From Methanosarcina sp. MTP4 (lineage in GTDB: Archaea > Halobacteriota > Methanosarcinia > Methanosarcinales > Methanosarcinaceae), in NCBI RefSeq assembly GCF_000970045.1, contig NZ_CP009505.1, positions 2,108,001 through 2,172,000 on the forward strand: a DNA stretch of 64,000 nt. Reading direction: 5' to 3'. Under the pieces are notes generated by a model. That model ran no database searches and had not been told where the DNA came from. It was given only the letters and a program-made list of their open reading frames with translations. Of this stretch, positions 28,566 through 36,340 are shown one piece after another (position 1 is the first letter of the stretch; the number at the start of each line of letters is the position of its first letter). The position numbers and the translations under genes were made by a program.

Positions 28566-28793
28566 TCACTCCGTCCACCCAGCCAACCTTCTCTTAATCT
28601 CCCCTTTCTCTTCCTTCGTGAATGCCAGCCCCTGATAATGCCTCATAGAAGTAAGCGGATCATGCCCCTGCCTCTGGTAGACCTCATACTCCGGAATCCA
28701 GAAGTGTAAATACTCGCATCAGAACAACCTTCTTATAGAAACCGTTCCTGAGATCAAACCATTCACCGGCAAGTTTCAATCCGCTTTCCGTTT
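28566..28793 (-). pseudogene. Tyrosine recombinase (integrase) C-terminal remnant
   Basis: Reading leftward from about 28703, the frame gives EYLHFWIPEYEVYQRQGHDP, then LTSMRHYQGLAFTKEE and IKRRLAGW, ending in TGA at 28566. This is the C-terminal end of an archaeal provirus-type integrase, including the last catalytic-region HYQ. A second frame upstream (KLAGEWFDLRNGFYKKVVLMR, 28793 to about 28715) probably joins it after a two-base deletion. The rest of the gene is gone. A second, worse copy lies at 40381-40500. Confidence 0.6.
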
Positions 28794-29272
28794 TAAAAAC
28801 TATTTTTCTGGCTGTCCATACATTTTAAAGAGTTGCGTACCTGAAAAGAAAGTTAGAGGGGAGTTAGAAGAAAAGCCAGGAGAACTTGAGAGATCTTGAA
28901 AAATACTAAATGGGAATTCATGCTATTTCGGAAACATCATTTCCTTTTTGTAGAATTCGCAGGAAATTTCTCCGGGACTTTTAGAGACCGCTCTCTAATA
29001 TGGACAAAATTTGCCAGTTCAAGGAAACTTTCTGTTTTTGGTATGGATATCACCTAACAAAAGTATTACTTTTTATCCGAAACTGCACCCTGAAAGGCAA
29101 GATCAGAAGCTTTTGGAAATCCCCCATCCTTTTTGTCCAAAAAGCAAAAATATGTCCCGGGACTTTTGAGGGCAGCATGCCATATATGGATAACACTTGT
29201 CCTCAAGAGGAGTCTGAATGAAAAAAATATTAAGAAATATCATGAAACATTATGAAATACTTACAAGACATT
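28794..29272. other. Intergenic region with a diverged 60-bp duplication
   Basis: Two related blocks (about 28961-29024 and 29145-29212) share CCGGGACTTTTNAG, then ATATGGA and TGCC/TGTCCTCAAG-like words. No gene is supported; a frame at 29000-29221 spans both blocks and has no family signature. Confidence 0.4.
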
Positions 29273-29620
29273 TCAGCTGTGACACTCCCGATTTTCTTCG
29301 TACTTCTGCATGACCGTGGCTGCGGCTTCTTCCCCAAGTTTTTCCTCAACAATTTTCAGGAAAATGATTATGTAGTCCGGGGGAACGCAGCCAAGGCTCT
29401 CTTCCCCACTCAGGATAAGGGAGATGAGGTATTCCAGGTCCCCGGGGGAAATTCCGCTTACCCTTCGATGGAAATCAATGGCGTCCTCAGAGTAGTGGTT
29501 TGCCAGGGGAGGAAGAATCGAACGGTAGGGAACTCCGGAGCCTGAACAGAGCAGGTCTTCGCATTCAGGTGCAAGTTTTTTCAAGAGGCCAATGTCTTTT
29601 TCGGAAAGGATTCTTGCCAT
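29273..29620 (-). CDS. Small helical protein of unknown function
   Basis: 115 residues, mostly helical, with four Cys spread along the chain (two in PECEDLLCSG near residue 20, one in LGCVPPD, one in ECHS at the end). GGGAGTGA precedes the ATG at a good distance and codon use is normal, so it is probably real. I do not recognise the family. It stands alone between provirus-like debris on both sides. Confidence 0.6.
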   Translation of the reverse strand: MARILSEKDIGLLKKLAPECEDLLCSGSGVPYRSILPPLANHYSEDAIDFHRRVSGISPGDLEYLISLILSGEESLGCVPPDYIIIFLKIVEEKLGEEAAATVMQKYEENRECHS

Positions 29621-30157
29621 GAAAGATCACTCCCTGTGAAATCCGAAAATAATATCCGGATATAGAAGTATTTTTACGAAATTATAAAGGAAACGTGTTA
29701 AAGGAAATATGTGAAAGAAAATCTTAACTGAAATCTTTTCCAGTAATATTCTATTCAGGAATTTTTCCAGGACAAAAGGAGATTCTATTTTCTGCTATTT
29801 AAAAAATCATTTTCTGCCTCCTTCGCCTTAATTTCATGCGGCCAATAATGTCTCCTGGCCCCAGTATGTGCGGCCGGAAGTCGATCTCTCCAGCAAGCCA
29901 CTGTGAAAACCGTCACGAGGCGCATCTAGGGGGGCACTGCAGGAGAGCCTATGGAGCGGTTCCGAGCCCTGCTGCCGGAGATCTATAACCTGATGAAAAT
30001 GTCCTGCCTGAGGTACAAGCGTGACGGAGTGGAGAATTACCTGCACAGTCTGCCACACCCCGCATAAGAACCGTCCAGTTCTTTGAGTTAACATTTGAGC
30101 GAATATTTTGAGACAATTGGTGAATTAAAATATAGAGTTGACATTTTCAGTTCAATT
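29621..30157. other. Intergenic region with a GC-rich foreign-looking patch
   Basis: 29836-30066 is markedly richer in G+C than its AT-rich flanks. On the plus strand it can be read as RPEVDLSSKPL followed, after stops, by MERFRALLPEIYNLMKMSC and LRYKRDGVENYLHSLPHP, ending in TAA at 30065-30067. It looks like a scrap of an acquired gene. I cannot name the family. Confidence 0.4.
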
Positions 30158-30913
30158 TTACAGTTCAAGGTTCATGAGGTCTTCTGCCAGGATTATTTCC
30201 CCGTCAAAGTTCCCTTTCAGCCGGTATATGGCTTCTCTTTCGTGTCCCCGCATTTCGGGGTAGAAGTGCGTCAGGCAAAGACTTCCTATCTCGTCCCTGT
30301 ACTCGTCCAGCATATCTGAGAGGGTCGACGGGGTCGTATGGTTCGTGACCTTCATGCCTGCGGGAAAGGAGCATTCATGGATAAGGAGGTCGGCTTCGAC
30401 TGCCAGGTCCAGGACGTCCCTGCAGGGCTCCGTGTCCCCGGAGTAGACGATTTCCCCTTCCCCCGACATTAGCCGGTAAGCCAGGGTCGGGACACTGTGT
30501 ACGGCAGCCGCGCAACTGATTTCACAGTCAAACCCCTCGGGTACGAACTCCTTTCCCGGAGAGCACTCAATGACTTTCACGTCCACCTCCTCGAGAATGT
30601 ACTCATAAAGCCCTAGCAAGTCAAATAACCAGTCCTCAGTCCCCTCAGGCCCGTAGACCCGCATATCGGTTTTTCCCATGAGCCAGTTCGCCTTCACGAG
30701 GCAGAGCAGGTCCGCAACATGGTCCAGGTGAAGGTGAGAGAGCAGTACGGTATCAATCTCCGTATGCCGGACCCCAGCTTCTAAAATCCGGTTCAGAACG
30801 CCGCTTCCGCAGTCGATAAGCAGAGGTTTTTCCTCAAACTCTACAAGTACACCTGACTGCACCCGACCCTTCTGGGGTATCGCAACTCCTGTGCCAAGGA
30901 ATGTAATTTCCAT
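30158..30913 (-). CDS. Metallo-beta-lactamase-fold hydrolase, RNase Z-like
   Basis: 251 residues with LGTGVAIPQKGR at the N-terminus, the metal site SHLHLDHVADL (about residues 59-69), VYSGDTEPC (about 155) and a C-terminal LTHFYPE. This is the layout of RNase Z/ElaC-related proteins, but the exosite arm of true tRNase Z is not evident, so the substrate could be a small phosphodiester rather than pre-tRNA. The gene is monocistronic. Confidence 0.85.
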   Translation of the reverse strand: MEITFLGTGVAIPQKGRVQSGVLVEFEEKPLLIDCGSGVLNRILEAGVRHTEIDTVLLSHLHLDHVADLLCLVKANWLMGKTDMRVYGPEGTEDWLFDLLGLYEYILEEVDVKVIECSPGKEFVPEGFDCEISCAAAVHSVPTLAYRLMSGEGEIVYSGDTEPCRDVLDLAVEADLLIHECSFPAGMKVTNHTTPSTLSDMLDEYRDEIGSLCLTHFYPEMRGHEREAIYRLKGNFDGEIILAEDLMNLEL

Positions 30914-31010
30914 GAATTAAAGAATAAGCTTTAAATAATTTAACTTTATTTAAAGAATGCTCGCATTAAGGAGTTTTTGCGGCTAAAAACAGTTCAGCTT
31001 TTTTCGAAGA

Positions 31011-31051
31011 GCGAGGGTTGCCCAGCCCGGCCAAAGGCGCCGGACTTAAGA
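31011..31051 (+). pseudogene. Partial tRNA-Leu: 5' half only (att-like)
   Basis: These 41 bases match the 5' half of the complete tRNA-Leu at 31153 (acceptor strand, D arm, anticodon arm and TTAA anticodon loop) with four differences, then diverge just after the anticodon loop. Its anticodon-stem half is CCGGA, which pairs perfectly with the TCCGG 3' half found in the complete gene downstream. It therefore looks like the original 5' half separated from its 3' half by an integration event. Confidence 0.7.
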
Positions 31052-31152
31052 AACAACATGTTGGACTAAAGATTAGTAAAAAGTAACCCAAAACTAAGAA
31101 AATTAACAAAGAAATATAAGATCACTATTAATAAAAATTTATATTTCAATCT

Positions 31153-31237
31153 GCGAGGGTCGCCCAGCTTGGCCAAAGGCGCCAGACTTAAGATCCGGTA
31201 TCGAAGGATTTCGTGGGTTCGAATCCCACCCCTCGCA
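31153..31237 (+). tRNA. tRNA-Leu (anticodon TAA)
   Basis: Acceptor GCGAGGG (31153-31159) pairs with CCCTCGC (31230-31236). The anticodon loop is CTTAAGA, a class II variable arm (ATC-GAAG-GAT) is present, and the T arm is GTGGG-TTCGAAT-CCCAC. The anticodon stem CCAGA/TCCGG has an A:C mismatch in the middle that the upstream partial copy would not have. CCA is not encoded. Confidence 0.92.
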
Positions 31238-31959
31238 TTTTTTACACATTTTTTAAAGTGATGGGGATATCTCTAAAAAACACAACGCATTTTTGCAAAG
31301 ATTACGCAAAGCCGATTTTTTCTAAAATTGTCTTAACTAGAAAATCCATTTTAATAATTCCCATTGAATGAAATATAAGATTTTTTTGTATGCATTTCTG
31401 TAAGAGTTATGCACAACCGTTAATTTACAAAGTTGCCATGACAAAAAATAACTTTATCATTTAATTTATGTTTTTGCCGATTAAAAAGTGAAAAGTCTGT
31501 GAGAAAAAACTGTTGTAAGTGAGCTTATGCCATTTTTCACAGAATTCCTTAGTTTCCAATATATTGGCTAATAAAAATTATTTGCCGAAAAAATTTGTTT
31601 TAAACATTTTTAAAGTAATTATATGCCTAAATAAAGGTATAATAGCAATTAGATGTTGTATTAATCGTTTAAGTAAAATAGGGGCAAATAGGAGTTTCAA
31701 ACATAGTAAAAAATTAGATTTTTATACATTCTATGATAAAAAATCATATTAAATATCAATTTAAAATTTATATATAACATAAATTAAGTATTTATGATTA
31801 AAATTTTTAATCGGCATTTTGAGGAGTACTAATTTAAAAGCATTATATGTAATTATTTGGATAAATAAGTATTCTTAAGCTTTTTTTACCGTTTTAAAGC
31901 ATTTTAGTAAATTTTGGCATAAGCTCAAGTGGAAAAAAATGTAGAGAACATCAGATTTC
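31238..31959. other. AT-rich intergenic region, nothing firm seen
   Basis: About 720 bases. A frame at 31519-31752 has very AT-biased codons, no ribosome-binding site and no family signature, and is probably chance. TATA-like words are abundant but cannot be assigned. Confidence 0.5.
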
Positions 31960-32427
31960 TCAATATTCTACAGCCTCTATAAGAATAGGAATGGGTTCAC
32001 GGAGTTTATCGTAGGGAATAGTTTCACCAACTACGGTGTATAAACGTATGCTTACTGAAGTGTGACTGTCTAAGATTTCCAGGTTACCTTTATTTGTAAT
32101 TTGGCCATCCATAGTCACCTTAAAGGTATACTCTCTTTTTTCCTGTTGTAACCATAGACTCAAAGGACGAGATTGTGACACATCACTTCTAGGTTCCAAA
32201 CTGTATGTTTGGTTTATTATTGATTTATTATGTTGATCAAGTACTTCCACTGTCACTTCATGACTATTAACGTCATGATTGTGTATTACAAAAAATGGTG
32301 CTAAAAAATACGGTGATGATGGCTCCTTAAATATGAAAAAAAGGGAGACATAGATAAATAAAGCAATTATTAGAAGAAATCCTATAATAATAGGCTTATT
32401 TCTTATCTTACTAGCCAAATAAACCAT
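31960..32427 (-). CDS. Membrane-anchored protein with an extracytoplasmic beta-rich domain
   Basis: 155 residues. A basic N-terminus (residues 1-11) and one membrane helix (about 12-32, PIIIGFLLIIALFIYVSLFF) anchor a domain of alternating hydrophobic strands (HEVTVEVLDQ, YTFKVTMDG, VSIRLYTVVG), which suggests an Ig-like fold outside the cell. No lipobox is seen. I do not recognise the family, and there is no strong ribosome-binding site. AT-rich codon use matches its surroundings. Confidence 0.65.
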   Translation of the reverse strand: MVYLASKIRNKPIIIGFLLIIALFIYVSLFFIFKEPSSPYFLAPFFVIHNHDVNSHEVTVEVLDQHNKSIINQTYSLEPRSDVSQSRPLSLWLQQEKREYTFKVTMDGQITNKGNLEILDSHTSVSIRLYTVVGETIPYDKLREPIPILIEAVEY

Positions 32428-33298
32428 CTCTGAAATCCTGTACTTCTACTAAATGCTACAGAAAGTTTCGAAAAATCTAATGTTTATTTGAGAATATAAT
32501 GACAACTGAGATTCAATGTACTGAAGTTCTTAATCAAAGCAGATTTGTTTTTCAGAATTTATATAAGTTTGTAATTCAGTGCTTAGATCTACAAATTTAT
32601 TTTAAAAGCCGTTCATGTATTAATTTCTAAATGCGCTCATAAACTTTTTCATGGATTTAGTTTTTAAGTTTATCCCCCCATAATTTACAATTCTATCTTT
32701 CATCCTCTTCAAGTACTCCTATGCTTAATTCCAATCCCCCTTGCCTCTTAGGGGTCAAAGCCAATATCCTTTGCTTAATCTCTTCCTCATTAATGAAAAC
32801 TTGAGACGTGGTAACATCCAAAGGCTGATCCTCAATATTATTAGCTGCTTTTCCAATGTAGGCCAACCCATTAGCCTGAATCTGTTTTATCTCTAAACTC
32901 CTGTCTTCCCATCAAACTTGTTTACAAGGTGTTAAACATACCGTAAAATTGACTTGCCCAATTGCTTAAAAATTGAGATATTTCCTTAGCTTTCTCTGAT
33001 TCATAATCAATAAACGGCTCACTGACGATCTTCTGATAATCTTTGAAAAAAGAGCCTGAGACTTAACACCTTCTCATTTTCTTCAATGATCTGGACCTCT
33101 ACAAAAAAGTGTTATTTTAAATGACACAACTTTTTGAAACAAAGTTTCAGAATATTTTTATACAAATAACTTTGTTTAGAAATTATGAGTATTTGAGGAA
33201 AATTGAAAGAATTGTTGACATAATCCTGAATAAAAATTCTTATGGAGAAATAGAGAATTATTTTAATTTAGGTCATATAAACAGAAGGAGTAAATAAA
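32428..33298. other. Intergenic region containing a decayed gene
   Basis: Apart from the remnant at 32690-33110, no gene or RNA is recognised. The promoter of the next gene lies at the right end, where AT content is highest. Confidence 0.4.
32690..33110 (-). pseudogene. Decayed protein gene, family not recognised
   Basis: Protein-like stretches on the minus strand lie in different frames: YQKIVSEPFIDYESEKAKEI and FLSNWASQFYG from about 33050, then SLEIKQIQANGLAYIGKAAN and EEEIKQRILALTPKRQGG from about 32900. They have ordinary amino-acid composition and good hydrophobic phasing, unlike random AT-rich DNA, but at least one frameshift separates them and there is no start. The second piece faintly recalls the C-terminal end of some Cas1 proteins, which I do not consider enough for a call. 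Confidence 0.35.
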
Positions 33299-33532
33299 AT
33301 GAATGGAAACGATGTTACACAATTAATTGTCAAAAGTTCAAAAGTAAAATCTACAATTATGCTGATTTTAATATGTGGAGTGTTAAATGTAGGTACAGAC
33401 TTAAGTGTTGGTTTAGTTCCTGGTATAGGGGATGTTGCCAATTCTGTTATTGATACAATACTTCTTATTTTTCAGATAGGGTCAGTTGCTTACTTAAGAT
33501 CTAATGGAATTGAGTATATTCCGAATGAATAA
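33299..33532 (+). CDS. Small two-helix membrane protein, DUF4112-like
   Basis: 77 residues with two hydrophobic helices joined by a GLVPGIGDVANSVID turn, which matches the glycine/proline signature of DUF4112-type proteins. GAAGGAG lies nine bases before the ATG. The function of the family is unknown. The protein should sit in the cytoplasmic membrane with both ends on the same side. Confidence 0.7.
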   Translation: MNGNDVTQLIVKSSKVKSTIMLILICGVLNVGTDLSVGLVPGIGDVANSVIDTILLIFQIGSVAYLRSNGIEYIPNE

Positions 33533-33734
33533 TTTAAAAATTCACTTCCATCTCTTTAATCTTTAAATATTCTGCTTGCTCAGCTTTTTTGTTTTTTTTC
33601 TGAGCTGCTTTTTGCATCAAGCAACAAGCGAATTTTCACGTCTAATCGATTCTTATATATAACGCTAAATATAATTAAAACACCAATTTAACGTAAACAT
33701 CAGAAATTCCATAACAGCGGGTTGATGAACGCTT

Positions 33735-34214
33735 ATGATAAAATCAGGCGGCTCTTTTTTTTATAAAGGACAGCGCTGCACCATCGGCGCTGTTATCCAA
33801 ATCAAAGGACTGCCTTACATGGTCACGGCTTCTCATATCTTTCAGGGGGAAGGGGACCATTTACTGGTTGGTGGAAGGGAACTCGCTGTTTCGAAAATTT
33901 TGAAGGCCTTTGATTTAGCCCTGATAGAGCTTCCTCCTGACTGCATGTTTGAAATCACCAAACTTGGCAGCGCAGCCGAACTGGAGCAGGCTTTGCTTGT
34001 CAATGATCTTCATGTTATCAAATGCAGGGTGGTCAATGCCGGAACTTCGTTGCTTTACCTGGGCTTCCGTTGCCGTGATCTACCGGAGCCAGGGGATAGC
34101 GGTTCTCCTATCCTGCAGGCGGGAAAGGTAGTAGGGTTCATATCTTCCATAACGATGGACACCTGCATGGGAACTGCAATTTCATCTAACATTCTCCGAA
34201 GCCTGATAGGATAA
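33735..34214 (+). CDS. Trypsin-like serine protease, no signal peptide
   Basis: 159 residues, nearly all protease domain. The catalytic triad is visible: His in TASHIF (about residue 33), Asp in FDLALIEL (about 61) and Ser in EPGDSGSPI (about 122). It lacks a signal peptide and a PDZ domain, so it is probably cytoplasmic. An overlapping frame has an ATG nine bases upstream, but only 33735 is in the protease frame. A 50-bp sequence around its start is repeated in decayed form at 40198-40245. The substrate is unknown; a regulatory cleavage role is possible. Confidence 0.8.
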   Translation: MIKSGGSFFYKGQRCTIGAVIQIKGLPYMVTASHIFQGEGDHLLVGGRELAVSKILKAFDLALIELPPDCMFEITKLGSAAELEQALLVNDLHVIKCRVVNAGTSLLYLGFRCRDLPEPGDSGSPILQAGKVVGFISSITMDTCMGTAISSNILRSLIG

Positions 34215-34248
34215 CGGGATTTCAGAGATAAAAGCGGTATCAGTTTTC

Positions 34249-34323
34249 GCCGTTTGATTTGTGTTGTTTATTTTATGCCGTTTGATTTGTGTTGTTTATT
34301 TTATGCCGTTTGCTTTATATTGC
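34249..34323. repeat. 28-bp tandem repeat, two full copies plus part of a third
   Basis: A T-rich unit beginning GCCGTTTGATTTGTG starts at 34249, 34277 and 34305, the last copy diverging. It follows the protease stop and may be part of its 3' untranslated region. Confidence 0.85.
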
Positions 34324-34470
34324 GGGAACTTCTAATATTTATCGGGGATCTATAAAATGAGATTTTTAGATGTTGGTGTGGGAATATTTGGAAAACTGAT
34401 TAGCACCAGAAGGTTTGGCAGCCCCATCGCGTAATAAACGCTAAATACGAATTATCCAAAAAAATCGGGA

Positions 34471-35076
34471 GTGTTGGAATTGGTTTCATCCACAGTTGTC
34501 CTTGCTTTTTGTCTGGTGACATTTGCAGTTATTCACAGCCTTACGGCAAGCCTGCCTTGCAAACGCTTCGTCGTGCGAATCGTGGGTTCCAGGGCAGAAA
34601 CATTGTATATGCCGGTATACAGCCTGATCGCATTTGTAACAATAGCTCCGCTCGTCTATCTGCTCATCAAAAATCCGGGGCCTATTCTCTACATAGTACC
34701 TTCACCCTGGCGCTGGCTGATGGTCGGGGGACAGTTGACTGCTGCAATCGTTGCCCCCAGAGCTATGCGGGATGCACCCCACAGGTTCAAACTGCGCTCA
34801 CAGCTTGCTGCTCCCAAGACTCCTGACGCAGGCCCCCTGGACATCCGGGGCATTTACCGATGGGTAAGGGACCCCTTCCTGCTCACGGGCCTGATCATTA
34901 TCTGGCTGACTCCCTTCATGACCGTCAACCTGCTTGTCATATACATTTTGACCACCATATACCTGTTTCTGGGGTCCCTGCACTGGGAAAGCAGGCTTGC
35001 GTCCCAGTTTGGTGACGAATACCGGGAGTACCAGAAACGGGTTCACAGGATAATTCCCCATTCAGGGGGATATTAA
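34471..35076 (+). CDS. Isoprenylcysteine methyltransferase / NnrU-like membrane protein
   Basis: 201 residues with five or so membrane helices and the ICMT-type C-terminal signature (RDPFLLTGLI, then HWESRLASQFGDEYREYQKRV). Members of this superfamily methylate prenylated cysteine or, as NnrU, act in nitrogen-oxide metabolism; the substrate here is unknown. Candidate starts are GTG 34471, TTG 34474 and TTG 34480; a GGGAG at 34467 best fits the last. The final 46 codons and stop are copied almost exactly at 39861-40010. Confidence 0.8.
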   Translation: MLELVSSTVVLAFCLVTFAVIHSLTASLPCKRFVVRIVGSRAETLYMPVYSLIAFVTIAPLVYLLIKNPGPILYIVPSPWRWLMVGGQLTAAIVAPRAMRDAPHRFKLRSQLAAPKTPDAGPLDIRGIYRWVRDPFLLTGLIIIWLTPFMTVNLLVIYILTTIYLFLGSLHWESRLASQFGDEYREYQKRVHRIIPHSGGY

Positions 35077-35268
35077 TAAAAAATTTTAATTGATAATGAG
35101 AATAAAAAATTGATAATGAGAATAAAATATCGAATATGAAAGAAGGTTCTGTAAAAATCCTGTCATTACTGTCATATTGCTTGAAACGGCCCCGATTTTT
35201 TTGACAGGATTTACTTCTGAGTTCAATTTTGGGAATTTCCTTCCTCATATCGATTCCAGGGGCCCTCA

Positions 35269-35286
35269 CCGCCCGCTGGCGGGCGG
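35269..35286. repeat. GC-rich palindrome
   Basis: CCGCCCG (35269-35275) and CGGGCGG (35280-35286) form a seven-base GC stem with a four-base loop in otherwise AT-rich DNA, as in REP-type elements. There is no U-tract, so it is not a clear terminator. Confidence 0.6.
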
Positions 35287-35470
35287 CCTTCCCCAAAATT
35301 TCAAAAAAGAAGTGCTTGAAGAATAAACTGCCTTTGTAGCTTTTCTTTTGTTAGCCTCATTTCATGTCAATTTCCCAAATATCATGTCAATATCTGACTC
35401 ATATCTAATTTTTATATTCCTAAAATAACTTGTATTAATGGGGGTTTCACAAATCTCTATTTTTACTCTT

Positions 35471-35636
35471 AGGACTTACGCAGTTGAACAAGAAACCAGT
35501 AGCATGAAGTACCAAACTGTCTAAAGCATAATATTCATGGCAAGCACTCATGTGCTTGGTTTTACATCTCAAGTGCGTAACTCCTAACTCTATTAAATTA
35601 TACTTCATGGAAAAGCCGGTCGTCTTCGACGACCGG
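35471..35636. repeat. MITE-like element plus adjoining perfect hairpin
   Basis: AGGACTTACGCAGTT (35471-35485) and AAGTGCGTAACTCCT (35571-35585) are inverted repeats matching at 13 of 15 positions, bounding 115 bp without a gene. Thirty bases on lies a perfect nine-base stem with a TTC loop, CCGGTCGTC/GACGACCGG (35616-35636). The two together resemble the ends of an insertion-sequence relic, but no transposase remains. Confidence 0.55.
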
Positions 35637-35766
35637 TGAGCGTGACGGTAACTATAAAGCAAGTTGAAAAAAGGTTTCTGGGAATAGCTAAATGATGGAA
35701 TTACAGCTGATGATGCTGTGTTTGTAACTGTCCCGGCTCTGCCCCGGTTAAAATTCCCCGACAGGG

Positions 35767-36189
35767 TTAAAACTCCCCTATAATCTGCAGCACGATTTTT
35801 CTTGTCCTTTCAAGCCTGTCAAAGTTTATGCATACGATCTGCTGCCAGGTCCCGAGGGTCGGTCTTTTTTCGACAAAAGGGACCATAAAGCTCGGGCCGA
35901 CGAGCAGTGCCCTTAAATGGGAACCCCCGTTGTAGTCGCCCCAGATCTTGTGATGGTGGTAGTCCTTATCCAGGGGGATTAGCTTATCAAGGGTTTCCGA
36001 AACGTCTTTTGAAAGGTTTGGCTCAAACTCCATCGTGCTTACTGCTCCGGTTGAACCGACACAGAAGACCGTAACTGTCCCGTTTCTTATTTTTGAGCTT
36101 TTGACTTCCTTTGATACCATTTCAGTAATGTCAACAATTCCGCAATCTTCTTTTCCTAGGACTGAAATTTCCCTCGTTTCAACAAGCAT
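35767..36189 (-). CDS. YjbQ/UPF0047 family protein
   Basis: 140 residues, full length for the YjbQ (UPF0047) family. It shows the conserved VGSTGAVSTMEFEPN segment, the DYHHHKIWGDYNGGSHLRA metal-binding region (about residues 76-95) and the GTWQQIVCINFD end. The family has been linked to a secondary thiamine-phosphate synthase activity in bacteria; its role in archaea is unproven. It probably forms a trimer, as in solved members. It is transcribed alone. Confidence 0.92.
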   Translation of the reverse strand: MLVETREISVLGKEDCGIVDITEMVSKEVKSSKIRNGTVTVFCVGSTGAVSTMEFEPNLSKDVSETLDKLIPLDKDYHHHKIWGDYNGGSHLRALLVGPSFMVPFVEKRPTLGTWQQIVCINFDRLERTRKIVLQIIGEF

Positions 36190-36340
36190 AAAACGATATT
36201 AACAGGTCAGATTGATATATTCTTGCAAAAAAGGGATACAAATAGCCAGCATCCTAGGAATAAACGACTTCGGCTAACCGGTCTTTCCCCCACATCCCTT
36301 TCTTGATCGGCGGTAGTACAATTAAGTCGTTCCAGGTCTG

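Larger units (their letters stand above)
35077..35766. other. Intergenic region with several small structured repeats
   Basis: It holds a short direct repeat (AATTGATAATGAGAATAAAA, twice near 35090-35125), the GC hairpin at 35269-35286, the MITE-like element at 35471-35585 and the hairpin at 35616-35636. No protein gene is supported. Confidence 0.6.

Noticed and set aside
31519-31752. 77-codon frame in AT-rich DNA
   Set aside because: Codon use follows base composition only; no start signal.
32690-33110. Cas1 or casposon remnant
   Set aside because: Only one 20-residue stretch faintly resembles the C-terminal end of some Cas1 proteins. No active-site segment, inverted ends or other cas genes are seen.
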